Below, piece after piece: positions 54,301 through 62,123 of a stretch of 64,000 nucleotides of DNA. A model generated the notes under the pieces. It ran no database searches, was not told the DNA's origin, and was given only the letters and a program-made list of their open reading frames with translations. Made by a program: the position numbers and the translations under genes. Where the stretch lies: assembly GCA_020633315.1 (NCBI GenBank), contig JACKDV010000001.1, forward strand, positions 496,001 to 560,000, written 5' to 3'. The stretch's first letter is position 1. Every line of letters starts with the position of its first letter. The DNA is from Myxococcales bacterium. GTDB taxonomy: Bacteria; Myxococcota_A; Polyangia; Nannocystales; Nannocystaceae.

Positions 54301-55407
54301 GAGGTCGGCGTCGTGGAGGTTGCGGTTGCCGTACCAGGCCACGATGCCCGACACGGCGCGGAAGCTCTCGGGCGCGCGCTGCTGGTAGTGGAACGGCACC
54401 ACCAGCACGTTCTTGACGAACTTGGTGCCCCACCACCACACCAGCGGGAACTGGCCGAAGTTGAACTGCTCGCCCACGCGGCGGTAGCCCATCAGCAGCG
54501 GCACCGTGCCCCAGACCGTCTTGCGCTCGCTGCGGTAGCCGTAGAACAGCGCCAGCGGGTTGATCCAGGTGCGGCGCTCGTTGGTCTTGGAGTACCAGCC
54601 GAAGGTGAGCGCGAGGTCGGCGTGGAAGTACTTGTCGGGGTGGCCGGGCTTGGGCTCGCGGTGGACGAACAGCGGGGGCAGGGCCATCGCGCGGGTGCGA
54701 TGGGTGTCGTAGTCGCGCTCGAACCAGAACGGCGGCACGCCGCGGCGGCCCAGCAGCTGCGGCGCGTCGATGCTCGCGTCGGCGTCGACGGGAGCGGTGG
54801 CCACCGGCTCGATCTCCGCCGAGCCCGAGGCCTCGATCCCTCCCTCGGGGGCAGGGGCGAACGATCCCAGCACGCCGAAGGTGGGCAGCGCCTCCGCGGC
54901 GGGCAGCGCCGGGGGGGCGAGCGCCAGGGGCTTGGCTGGGCCGGGCTGCTCGAAGGCCAGGCGCCAGGGCACGGGTCCCTCGGGGATCGGGCCGCCGCCA
55001 TCCACGTGTCGCGGGGTCATCCCCGGCGGGAGGGCGGGTAGCAGCGGCGGTCGCTCGGAGGGCGCGGGCACATGCTCGCTCGTGCGCTCGTCGGTGAAGG
55101 CATCCACCCACGGCCCGCTGCGGCCCGCGGTGCCCATCATCACCGCATCGGGAGCGGGAGCGGGCGGCTCGCGGTGCAGGCCGGGCTTGGAGCCCTCGGC
55201 GATCGCTCGCGGCAGCCAGGCACCGCCCAGCCCGCGCGGCGCGGCGGCCTCGGCCAGCGACGGCGCCATCAGCCACGCCACGCCGAGCACGCTCAGCCAC
55301 GTGACCACGCGGGCCCCGATGCCGAGGCGTCGCCCTTGCCCCGCTGGCCCGGGGCCGGTGGCCCGGTTCGTCTGGGGGCTCCGCACGTTCCGCAGGGGCA
55401 TACTCAA
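51376..55407 (-). CDS. Giant exported beta-rich repeat protein, function unknown
   Basis: The product is 1343 residues. A signal-like segment VVTWLSVLGVAWLMAPSLAE (residues ~34-53) follows a short basic start; a linker of about 160 Pro/Ala-rich residues comes next. From about residue 210 to 1290 the sequence consists of short strand-like segments such as AVPLALTFHTRSPERELLSV, TPLLWRARNELRGSQLWLAG, VLFPLYYRRRVGDHALTLTP and APLYFRRRSPTDDLDMWSPL, repeated in phase at roughly 25-45 residues with aromatic girdles and P-L/P-V starts. The tail is Lys/Arg-rich. Amphipathic alternation suggests a beta-barrel or beta-solenoid. No homologous family is recognised. It is alone on its transcript. Confidence 0.7.
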   Translation of the reverse strand: MSMPLRNVRSPQTNRATGPGPAGQGRRLGIGARVVTWLSVLGVAWLMAPSLAEAAAPRGLGGAWLPRAIAEGSKPGLHREPPAPAPDAVMMGTAGRSGPWVDAFTDERTSEHVPAPSERPPLLPALPPGMTPRHVDGGGPIPEGPVPWRLAFEQPGPAKPLALAPPALPAAEALPTFGVLGSFAPAPEGGIEASGSAEIEPVATAPVDADASIDAPQLLGRRGVPPFWFERDYDTHRTRAMALPPLFVHREPKPGHPDKYFHADLALTFGWYSKTNERRTWINPLALFYGYRSERKTVWGTVPLLMGYRRVGEQFNFGQFPLVWWWGTKFVKNVLVVPFHYQQRAPESFRAVSGIVAWYGNRNLHDADLTNDRRYLVVAPVFWRFQRGLKRFDFSPLYVGGANELAGLRHMTVLPLFHWQSREFGNRRELWTLPWIRRVDDARRRSAWAVPLALTFHTRSPERELLSVTPLLWRARNELRGSQLWLAGPFARYRDPRQINTVLAPVYWQLHDRGSGRTTSLLLPLALARRGPESLRIYTLLGGGGRTANGWSMTVPPLLTFAGRTDRGVRYQGVGGLLWHVRQPDLDGERGRDDWVMGPLGYLGRDVDGGRLGVVPALSFFKWGGTRRYQVLTPLLWHVHDTDPANPRRTIVAGPFYHHATGPAGQRQVDGGIAPFLFYGRGSRWSYGVVPWLLLADVEDVAAGRRTTVTPLFVRSKDPDQRTLGIAAVAWDVKRADERHSVLFPLYYRRRVGDHALTLTPLGGRLARGDDVTTVWGPYLRRRREGADTRGVLPLVFVDEREVDGGHARHVVAAPLYFRRRSPTDDLDMWSPLVWRTEVRGDKPRHNLAVAPFYFRQRQPGGVDVDAGLGFFYSRDPTRHTHTLVAGPAFHRLSRERIHAGVVPLYWWMDSTTKRRLIALPMTIHVEDKSKNSYTTLSIPLWFDRRQANGRRTWGAFPFVFGGRSLYAITRFSVAPPGYFDVFRLRRNIRFTGYVPLLFRYQKCGFRIEDEASCQYTLWGSAPLFLYGRDGQGRRTHGALVYYWDRRPEGIRLYTPVFGVTNEPGKTLGWYAGPVGRRTTNTWVRTHVFPLYFRRSHRLEDRSFTLAAPPLFISRVRKDQRFFEAGLLVWQFRQPHRVATAVVPPVFFHSHAYAERRLTWVLPLFLRDDHWAKDQTWTALGPVLYVQRRKGEDLDFVQFPLVWHIERGPTEFTFGAFAWWDVRTKKGKMLQLVPGAFTRWATPERDTKIIGPGLGWWTKGRGATEGDLHWRALFGLFGAGVEAGTRYIAILGRKIPRGAAVRVDPKGSSGAKGSTSRRERRRERRALRQAKRAAERGARQARR

Positions 55408-55564
55408 GGAGCGAGGGTCCGGTCAACACGGGCGGGACGGCCCGGTGCGCCGGCCCATGGGGCCGTGGGGGGAGGATCACTCCCCGGGTCGCCCGCGGCC
55501 CTGGGGTCCCTCGTGAGCCCGGCCTTTGAACGCGGGGCCGAAGCGGGCTAAAGGAATCCGGCCC

Positions 55565-56218
55565 ATGAAGGAGGATCTTCCCGCCCTCGAGTCGCTCCGC
55601 GTCGACCTCGCCGCTCTCCGCCGCCGCGGGGTCGACGAGCACGAGGTCCAGGCCGAGCTGCCCGTGGACTGGCTGGCCGCGGCGCTGTGCGACACCGACG
55701 CGGAGGTCGGCGAGCCCGGCTCGGTCTCGCTGCGCCTGCTATTGCAGCCCGAGGGCGTGGTGGTGGTGCAGGGGGCCATGGCGCTGCGCTTCTCGGTGCC
55801 CTGCGGCCGGTGCCTGTCGCCCGCCGCCGTCGACGGCAACACGGAGATCTTCGCCACCTTCATGCCCGGGGCCGAGGCCGACGAGGACGGACCGGCCGAC
55901 GAGGACCTCGACCCCGACGACGACTCGGCCGACGTGGTTCGCTACCAGGGCCCCGTCCTGCTGCTCGACGCCCTGGTGGCCGAGCAGGTGGCGCTGGCCT
56001 ACCCCATGCGGGCCCTGTGCGAGCGCGGCGAGGCCTGCCGGGGGCTGTGCAGCAACTGCGGCTACGAGCTCAACACCCTGGCCGCCGAGGTCCGCCGCTG
56101 TCCGCAGTGCCACGGCGAGGTGCCGCTGACCCCCGTCGCCGATCCTCCCGACGAGACGCGGGATGAGCGCCAGGACAACCCGTTCGCCGCGGCCCTGTCG
56201 AAGATCGAGCTGGACTGA
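55565..56218 (+). CDS. yceD: YceD-family (DUF177) protein
   Basis: YceD proteins affect 23S rRNA accumulation and usually sit in front of rpmF. The ATG at 55565 (MKEDLPALESLRVDLAALRR) gives 217 residues. The family core is LRLLLQPEGVVVVQGAMALR, FSVPCGRCLSPA, LLDALVAEQVALAYPMRALC and a C-terminal cysteine cluster CRGLCSNCGYELN and CPQCHGEVPL that could bind zinc. It lies 3 bp before an unrelated SDR gene instead of rpmF, which is odd. Confidence 0.88.
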   Translation: MKEDLPALESLRVDLAALRRRGVDEHEVQAELPVDWLAAALCDTDAEVGEPGSVSLRLLLQPEGVVVVQGAMALRFSVPCGRCLSPAAVDGNTEIFATFMPGAEADEDGPADEDLDPDDDSADVVRYQGPVLLLDALVAEQVALAYPMRALCERGEACRGLCSNCGYELNTLAAEVRRCPQCHGEVPLTPVADPPDETRDERQDNPFAAALSKIELD

Positions 56219-56220
56219 TC

Positions 56221-57231
56221 GTGGCGACCACCCTCATCACCGGATCCTCGGGCTTCGTCGGCCGCCACCTGGTCGACGCCTTCGCCGGGCGCGGCGACAC
56301 CGTGATCGCGCTCGACGTGGCCGGCGAGCCCTGGCGGGACGACGTGCGCTGGGAGACGGCCGACATCCGCGATGCCGAGCGCCTCGCCGCGCTGTGCGAG
56401 GGCGTGGACACGGTCGTGCACAACGCCTCGGTGGTGCACACGCGGCGCAACAAGGAGTCGTTCGTCTGGGAGGTCAACCACGGCGGCACCCGCAACGTGC
56501 TGGCCGCCTGCCGGGCCCAGGGCGTCCCCAAGCTCGTCTACATGAGCTCGGCCAGCGCGGTCTACGAGGGGCGCGACATCGAGAACGGCGACGAGAGCCT
56601 GCCGTACTCGTCGATCTCCCAGGCGCCCTACGCCGACTCCAAGATCGCGGCCGAGAAGGACGTGCTCGCGGCCAACGGCGAGGGCGGGGTGGCCACCTGT
56701 GCGCTGCGACCGCACGTGGTCTTCGGTCCCTACGACCAGCGCCTGCTGCCGGCCCTGCTGCAGCGGGCCCGCGCGGGCAAGCTCAAGCTGGGGGTGGGCC
56801 GCGGCGACAAGCTCAGCGACTTCACCTACGTGGACAACCTGATCGACGCCACCGTGGCCGCGCAGGAGCGCCTGGCCCCGGGCTCGCCCGTGGCGGGGCA
56901 GGCCTACTTCATCACCAACGCCGAGCCCATGGACTTCTTCGCCTTCGTCGACGCGGTGCTGGACCGGATCGGCCTGCCCAGGATCCGCGGGCGGATCCCC
57001 TTTGGCGTGGCCTACCCGGTGGCCGCCATCAAGGAGGCCTGGGACACGCTCAAGGGCGGCACCCTGGGCAACGAGGGCAGCTTCAGCCGCTTCACGGTGC
57101 GGTACATGTGCACGCACCACTACTTCTCCATCGACAAGGCCCGCCGCGACCTGGGCTACGAGCCCCGGGTGAGCATCGCCGAGGGTCTCGATCGCACCGT
57201 GGCCCACCTGCGGGAGCTGGGCCAGGTCTAG
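56221..57231 (+). CDS. Extended SDR / 3-beta-hydroxysteroid dehydrogenase-like protein
   Basis: The GTG at 56221 gives 336 residues. Features of extended short-chain dehydrogenases: Rossmann GSSGFVGRHLVDAF, DIRD, VHNASVVHTRRNKESFVWEV, the catalytic YADSK, and LRPHVVFGPYDQRL. The pattern resembles 3-beta-HSD and OleD-like 2-alkyl-3-oxoalkanoate reductases (a long-chain hydrocarbon or sterol-type substrate). It is inserted between yceD and rpmF, 3 bp after yceD. Substrate is uncertain. Confidence 0.85.
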   Translation: MATTLITGSSGFVGRHLVDAFAGRGDTVIALDVAGEPWRDDVRWETADIRDAERLAALCEGVDTVVHNASVVHTRRNKESFVWEVNHGGTRNVLAACRAQGVPKLVYMSSASAVYEGRDIENGDESLPYSSISQAPYADSKIAAEKDVLAANGEGGVATCALRPHVVFGPYDQRLLPALLQRARAGKLKLGVGRGDKLSDFTYVDNLIDATVAAQERLAPGSPVAGQAYFITNAEPMDFFAFVDAVLDRIGLPRIRGRIPFGVAYPVAAIKEAWDTLKGGTLGNEGSFSRFTVRYMCTHHYFSIDKARRDLGYEPRVSIAEGLDRTVAHLRELGQV

Positions 57232-57382
57232 CCGGAGGGGAGCAGGCGGGGCACGGGACGGGCGGGATCGTCGCGTCCGGCGGCCGCCACCTCGCGGGCC
57301 CGCCACGAACGTGAGAGGTCGCGCATCGCTCGGGTTGCGTGCCCCGGGCCTCGTCCCTATGCTCCCGCCCCCCGAGGCTCCC

Positions 57383-57568
57383 ATGGCCGTACCCAAGAAG
57401 CGCACCTCCAGCTCGCGTCGCGACAAGCGTCGCGCCAACCACGACAAGACCTCGGCGCCGGGCCTCTCGCCGTGCCCCAACTGCGAGGAGCTCATGGTCA
57501 GCCATCGCGTCTGCCCGGCCTGCGGGCACTACAAGGGCCGCGAGGTGATCGCGGTCGAGCGCGACTAG
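57383..57568 (+). CDS. rpmF: 50S ribosomal protein L32
   Basis: L32 is a small 50S protein. The ATG at 57383 gives 61 residues: AVPKKRTSSSRRDKRRANHD, then a zinc-finger type CPNCEELMVSHRVCPACGHY. All four cysteines are present. It is preceded by TATGCT at 57358-57363 (a possible -10) and is followed by plsX 31 bp downstream, the standard order. Confidence 0.96.
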   Translation: MAVPKKRTSSSRRDKRRANHDKTSAPGLSPCPNCEELMVSHRVCPACGHYKGREVIAVERD

Positions 57569-57599
57569 CCGCGGCCCCAGGCCCCGCGGCGGGACCGGG

Positions 57600-58697
57600 A
57601 TGCCGGCGGACCCCGAGTCGAGCCCCTCTGGCGGCGGTGCCGGTCGAGGGCCCCGCATCGCCCTGGACGCCTTCGGCGGCGATCACTGCCCCGGCCCCGA
57701 GGTCGAGGGGGCCGTGATGGCCGCCCGCGAGGGCGCGCGCGTGGTGCTGGTGGGCGATCGCAGCAAGCTCGAGCTCGAGCTGGCCCGCCACGATGGCGCC
57801 GCCTCGCTGCCGATCTCCATCCATCATGCCTCCGAGGTGATCACCATGGAGGACAGCCCCGCCAAGGCGGTGCGCAGCCGGCCCGATGCCTCGATGCCGG
57901 TGTGCTTCGACCTGGTGACGCAGGGCGAGGCCGATGCCGCGATGTCGGCCGGCAACTCGGGCGCCATGCTGGCCTGCGGGCTGTTCAAGTACCGCCGGAT
58001 CAAGGGCGTGGATCGCCCGGCCATCGTCACCAGCCTGCCCACGCGCAGCGGCTGGATGGCGCTGCTCGACGTGGGCGCCAACGTGGACTGCAAGCCGATC
58101 AACCTGGTGCAGTTCGCGGTGATGGGGGCGGTCTACGCCGGCTTCAAGCACGGCAAGGCGCGACCGCGGGTGGGCCTGCTCGCCAACGGCACCGAGGACG
58201 GCAAGGGCACCGATCTCACCCGCTCGGCCCATCGCCTGCTGATGCGCGGCCCCACCGAGGGCTTCGAGTACGTGGGCTACGTGGAGGGCAACGGCCTGTT
58301 CTCGGGCGAGCTCGACGTGGTGGTCACCGACGGCTTCACCGGCAACGTGGCGCTCAAGGTGGCCGAGGGCACCGGGCGGCTCATCGCCCAGTGGCTGCGC
58401 GGCTCGGTCACCGGCGGGGCGCGTCGCAACCTGGGCGCGCTGCTGCTGCGCCCCGCCTTCGACGAGCTGCGCACCAAGCTCGATCCCGACAGCTATGGCT
58501 CGGCCCCGCTGCTGGGCGTGCGCGGCCTGGCCTTCCTGTGCCACGGCGGCGCCTCGGCCTTCGCCATCGGCACCGCGATCGAGCTGGCCGCCCGCTCGGT
58601 GAACGAGGCCCTCACTCCCCAGATCACCGAGGCGCTGCAGCGCCACGCCGCGCTGATGAGCGCGGCCAAGGAGGGCGGCGAGGCCAAGGTCGGCTGA
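57600..58697 (+). CDS. plsX: Phosphate acyltransferase PlsX
   Basis: PlsX converts acyl-ACP and phosphate into acyl phosphate for phospholipid synthesis. The 365-residue product starts after a Pro/Ser/Gly leader. Motifs: IALDAFGGDHCPGPEVEGAV, MSAGNSGAMLACGLFKYRRI, LLDVGANVDCKPINLVQFAV, LANGTEDGKGTDLTRSAHRL, GNGLFSGELDVVVTDGFTGN and FLCHGGASAFAI. It links fatty acid synthesis to membrane lipid synthesis in this cluster. Confidence 0.96.
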   Translation: MPADPESSPSGGGAGRGPRIALDAFGGDHCPGPEVEGAVMAAREGARVVLVGDRSKLELELARHDGAASLPISIHHASEVITMEDSPAKAVRSRPDASMPVCFDLVTQGEADAAMSAGNSGAMLACGLFKYRRIKGVDRPAIVTSLPTRSGWMALLDVGANVDCKPINLVQFAVMGAVYAGFKHGKARPRVGLLANGTEDGKGTDLTRSAHRLLMRGPTEGFEYVGYVEGNGLFSGELDVVVTDGFTGNVALKVAEGTGRLIAQWLRGSVTGGARRNLGALLLRPAFDELRTKLDPDSYGSAPLLGVRGLAFLCHGGASAFAIGTAIELAARSVNEALTPQITEALQRHAALMSAAKEGGEAKVG

Positions 58698-58754
58698 GGC
58701 CGCTCGCTCGCTCGCCCCATCACCCGCGGCCTCGCGGCCCAAGGAGCATCCACC

Positions 58755-59678
58755 ATGACGAGCACCGCATTCCTCTTTCCCGGACAGGGCAGTCAGCAGG
58801 CCGGCATGGGCAAGGAGCTCTTCGAGCAAGAGCCCGCGGCCCGGGCCGTGTTCGAGGAGGCCGACGAGGCGCTGGGCTTCTCCTTGTCCACGCTGTGCTT
58901 CGAGGGTCCCAACTCCGAGCTGGCCCTCACCGCCAACACGCAGCCGGCGATCCTCACCACCTCGGTGGCGGCGCTGGCCGTGCTGCGCGACAAGACCGGC
59001 ATCGTGCCCACCCTGGCCATGGGCCACAGCCTGGGCGAGTTCTCGGCGCTGGTGGCGGTGGGGGCGCTGCGCTTCGCCGATGCGGTGCGGCTGGTCCGGA
59101 TCCGCGGCGAGGCCATGCAGCAGGCGGTGCCGGCCGGGGTGGGGGCGATGGCTGCCATCATCGGCATGGACCCCGAGGCGCTCGAGGCCGCCTGTGCCGA
59201 GGCGGCGCAGGGCCAGGTGTGCTCGCCCGCCAACGAGAACGGCGGCGGCCAGATCGTGGTGGCCGGGCACGCCGAGGCGGTGGATCGCCTCGCGGCGTTG
59301 GCCAAGTCACGCAAGGCGCGAGCGGTGCCGCTGAAGGTGAGCGCGCCCTTCCATTGCGCCCTGATGAAGCCCGCGGCCGATCGCCTGGCCGAGGCGCTGG
59401 CCGACATCGAGATCGGCCCCATGAGCGCGCCGGTGGTGACCAATGTGGAGGCCGAGCCCAACGACGATTCGGCGCGGGTCAAGGAGCTGCTCGTGCGCCA
59501 GGTGACCGAGCGCGTGCGCTGGGAGCCATCGGTGCGAACCGCGGTGCGCATGGGGGTGCAGCGCGGCATCGAGGTCGGGCACGGCAAGGTCCTCGCCGGT
59601 TTGGTGCGACGGATCGCGCGGGACCTTTCCATCGTGGGAGCCGCTTCCCCCGCCGACATCGCTGTGTTAGAGGCATAG
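58755..59678 (+). CDS. fabD: Malonyl-CoA:ACP transacylase
   Basis: FabD loads malonate onto ACP. The 307-residue product has FLFPGQGSQQAGMGKELFEQ, the nucleophile GHSLGEFSALVAVG (Ser92), the Arg at IRGEAMQQAVPAGVGAMAAI, the catalytic His in LKVSAPFHCALMKPA, and TNVEAEPNDDS. It follows plsX by 57 bp; in other bacteria fabH normally lies in this gap and is absent here. Confidence 0.96.
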   Translation: MTSTAFLFPGQGSQQAGMGKELFEQEPAARAVFEEADEALGFSLSTLCFEGPNSELALTANTQPAILTTSVAALAVLRDKTGIVPTLAMGHSLGEFSALVAVGALRFADAVRLVRIRGEAMQQAVPAGVGAMAAIIGMDPEALEAACAEAAQGQVCSPANENGGGQIVVAGHAEAVDRLAALAKSRKARAVPLKVSAPFHCALMKPAADRLAEALADIEIGPMSAPVVTNVEAEPNDDSARVKELLVRQVTERVRWEPSVRTAVRMGVQRGIEVGHGKVLAGLVRRIARDLSIVGAASPADIAVLEA

Positions 59679-59682
59679 CCCG

Positions 59683-60468
59683 ATGGCGGACGCAACATCT
59701 GCGGCCCTTCCCGAGTCGCTGAGCCTGGCCGGTCGCAAGGCCTTGGTCACCGGAGCCTCGCGCGGCATCGGGCGCGCCATCGCGACCACGCTGGCGGCCC
59801 GCGGAGCCGCGGTCGCGATCAACTACAACTCCAACGAGGGCCCCGCCAAGGAGCTCCAGGCCGAGATCGAGCAGGCCGGCGGCACCGCGACGACCGTCGG
59901 CTTCGACGTGGGCGATGCCGACGCGGTCGCCGAGGGGATCAAGCAGGTGGTCGAGCAGCTCGGCGGCCTCGACATCCTCGTCAACAACGCGGGCATCTCC
60001 ATCGACGCGCTGCTCATGCGGGCCAGCCCCGAGAGCCTCCAGGCGATCCTCCGCACCAACCTCGAGGGCGCGTTCCACTGCGCTCGGGTGGCGGCGCGTC
60101 ACCTGCTCAAGGCCCGCAGCGCCGGCCGCATCATCAACATCAGCTCCGTGGTGGGCGAGCAGGGCAACGCCGGCCAGTCGATGTACGCCGCCTCCAAGGC
60201 GGGGCTGCTGGGCATGACCAAGTCGCTCGCCCACGAGCTCGCCGGTCGTGGCATCACCGCCAACGCGGTCACCCCCGGCTTCATCGAGACCGACATGACC
60301 GAGGCCAGCGTGCAGGGCAAGGCCCGCGACGCGCTGCTGGCCAAGATCCCCCTAGGCCGCATCGGCACCGCGGCCGAGGTCGCGGAGGCCGTCGCCTTCC
60401 TCGCCTCTCCCGCGGCGGGCTACATCACCGGTCACGTGCTGCGCGTGAACGGGGGCCTCGCCATCTAG
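59683..60468 (+). CDS. fabG: 3-oxoacyl-ACP reductase
   Basis: FabG reduces 3-ketoacyl-ACP with NADPH. The 261-residue product has a short leader, then the Rossmann motif VTGASRGIGRAIATTLAARG, NNAGIS, IINISSVVGEQGNAGQSMYA with the YAASK catalytic pair, NAVTPGFIETDMTE and YITGHVLRVNGGLAI. It starts 4 bp after fabD. Confidence 0.96.
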   Translation: MADATSAALPESLSLAGRKALVTGASRGIGRAIATTLAARGAAVAINYNSNEGPAKELQAEIEQAGGTATTVGFDVGDADAVAEGIKQVVEQLGGLDILVNNAGISIDALLMRASPESLQAILRTNLEGAFHCARVAARHLLKARSAGRIINISSVVGEQGNAGQSMYAASKAGLLGMTKSLAHELAGRGITANAVTPGFIETDMTEASVQGKARDALLAKIPLGRIGTAAEVAEAVAFLASPAAGYITGHVLRVNGGLAI

Positions 60469-60558
60469 TCTTCCGGGTCGGCCGGAGCCGGCCCATCGTC
60501 ATCCGGTCGTGCACCCACGATCCCCAACGCTTCCATAGAGAAACGAGAGATCCTCGCC

Positions 60559-60795
60559 ATGTCCGACATCGCCTCCAAGGTCAAAGAAATCGTCGTCGAC
60601 CAGCTCGACGTCGACCCCACCGAGGTCGACGCCAGCAAGTCCTTCACCGACGACCTCCAGGCCGACTCCCTCGCGATCGTCGAGCTCGTGCTCGCGCTCG
60701 AGGAGAAGTTCAACGTGAAGATCCCCGACGACGAGGTCGACAAGATCAAGACCGTCGGCGACGCCATCAAGTACATCGAGGACCACACCGGCTGA
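60559..60795 (+). CDS. acpP: Acyl carrier protein
   Basis: ACP carries growing acyl chains on phosphopantetheine attached to Ser37, in the motif QADSLAIVELVLALEEKFN. The 78-residue length and acidic composition are typical (ending VGDAIKYIEDHTG). It is preceded by a 90-bp gap and followed by a 20-bp palindrome before fabF, which may set different levels for ACP and the condensing enzyme. Confidence 0.97.
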   Translation: MSDIASKVKEIVVDQLDVDPTEVDASKSFTDDLQADSLAIVELVLALEEKFNVKIPDDEVDKIKTVGDAIKYIEDHTG

Positions 60796-60809
60796 TCGGG
60801 CGCGGGCCC

Positions 60810-60829
60810 GGGCGGGCCGCGGCCCGCCC
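60810..60829 (+). terminator. 20-bp palindrome between acpP and fabF
   Basis: GGGCGGGCCGCGGCCCGCCC is a perfect palindrome of 20 bp, 14 bp after the acpP stop. As RNA it folds into a strong GC hairpin. A second 7-bp inverted repeat (CCGCCGG 60834-60840 / CCGGCGG 60854-60860) follows. Together they could terminate or stabilise the acpP message. Confidence 0.5.
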
Positions 60830-60871
60830 TCGACCGCCGGAGCCGCAGGTCGGCCGGCGGGGAGGTTCCCC

Positions 60872-62119
60872 ATGGCACGTCGTCGCATCGCGATCACCGG
60901 AATCGGGCTGGTCACCCCGCAGGGAATCGGCACCGACCTCACCTGGGCCCGGCTGCGCGCCGGCGAGTCTGGCATCGGCCCGATCACCCGCTTCGATGCC
61001 GCCGAGCTGAGCACCCGCTTCGCCGGCGAGGTGCGTGACTTCGACGCCACCCAGTGGGGGGTGAAGAAGCGCGAGCTCCGGCAGATGGACACCTTCGTGC
61101 AGTACGGTCTGGCCGCCGCCCAGATGGCGGTGGAGCAGGCGGGCCTGCACGAGGACGCCCCCGACCCCGACCGCTACGGCGTGTACGTGGGGGCCGGGAT
61201 CGGCGGTCTGCAGGGCATCGAGAACACCTGGCAGTCGCTCCAGGAGAAGGGGCCGCGGCTGGGGATCAGCCCCTACTTCATCCCCTCGGTGATCATCAAC
61301 ATGGCCCCGGGGCAGATCTCCATGCGCTACGCGGCGCGCGGCCCCAACATGAGCATGGTCTCGGCCTGCTCCACGGGGGCGCACTCGATCGGCGAGGCGG
61401 CGCGGCTCATCGAGCGCGGCGACGCCGACGTGATGATCGCGGGCGGCACCGAGTCGGCCATCACCCCGCTGGGCGTGGGCGGCTTCGCCTCGGCGCGGGC
61501 GCTCAGCCAGCGCAACGACGAGCCCACCCGGGCCTCCCGCCCGTTCTCGGCCAGCCGCGACGGCTTCGTGCTGAGCGAGGGGGCGGGGATCGTGATCCTC
61601 GAGGAGTGGGAGCGCGCCAGGGCGCGGGGCGTGCCGATCATCGCCGAGGTGGTGGGCTACGCCGCCAACGCCGACGCGCACCACATGACCATGCCGATCC
61701 CCGACGGCTCGGGCGCGCAGCGCTGCATGCAGCTCGCGCTGACCGACGCGGGGCTGCCCCCCGAGGCCATCGGCTACATCAACGCGCACGCCACCTCGAC
61801 CGTGGCCGACAGCATCGAGACCAACGCGATCCGCCAGGTGTTCGGCAAGCACGCCTACCAGGGCCTGGCGGTGAGCTCGACCAAGTCGATGCACGGCCAC
61901 CTGCTGGGCGCGGCGGGCAGCCTCGAGGGGGCCATCTGCGCGCTGGCGCTGCGCGACGGGGTGCTGCCGCCCACCATCAACCTCGACGACCCGGACCCGG
62001 AGTGCGACCTCGACTACGTGCCCCACACGGCGCGCAGCGTGCAGGTCGAGCACGCGATGTCCAACAGCTTCGGCTTCGGGGGCACCAACGCGGCCCTCGT
62101 GCTCAAGAAGGCCGACTGA
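60872..62119 (+). CDS. fabF: 3-oxoacyl-ACP synthase II (KAS II)
   Basis: FabF elongates acyl-ACP. The 415-residue product has VSACSTGAHSIGEAARLIER with the nucleophile Cys, the first catalytic His in INAHATSTVADSIE, the second in KSMHGHLLGAAGSLEGA, and SNSFGFGGTNAALVL at the end. The GGGGAGG ribosome-binding site precedes the ATG. It is the only condensing enzyme in the window. Confidence 0.96.
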   Translation: MARRRIAITGIGLVTPQGIGTDLTWARLRAGESGIGPITRFDAAELSTRFAGEVRDFDATQWGVKKRELRQMDTFVQYGLAAAQMAVEQAGLHEDAPDPDRYGVYVGAGIGGLQGIENTWQSLQEKGPRLGISPYFIPSVIINMAPGQISMRYAARGPNMSMVSACSTGAHSIGEAARLIERGDADVMIAGGTESAITPLGVGGFASARALSQRNDEPTRASRPFSASRDGFVLSEGAGIVILEEWERARARGVPIIAEVVGYAANADAHHMTMPIPDGSGAQRCMQLALTDAGLPPEAIGYINAHATSTVADSIETNAIRQVFGKHAYQGLAVSSTKSMHGHLLGAAGSLEGAICALALRDGVLPPTINLDDPDPECDLDYVPHTARSVQVEHAMSNSFGFGGTNAALVLKKAD

Positions 62120-62123
62120 TCCG

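Noticed and set aside
51169..55041. Very long open frame (1290 codons) on the plus strand opposite the giant repeat protein
   Set aside because: It is antisense to a coherent gene with signal, repeats and a basic tail; its translation is His/Arg/Gln-rich noise typical of GC-rich shadow frames.
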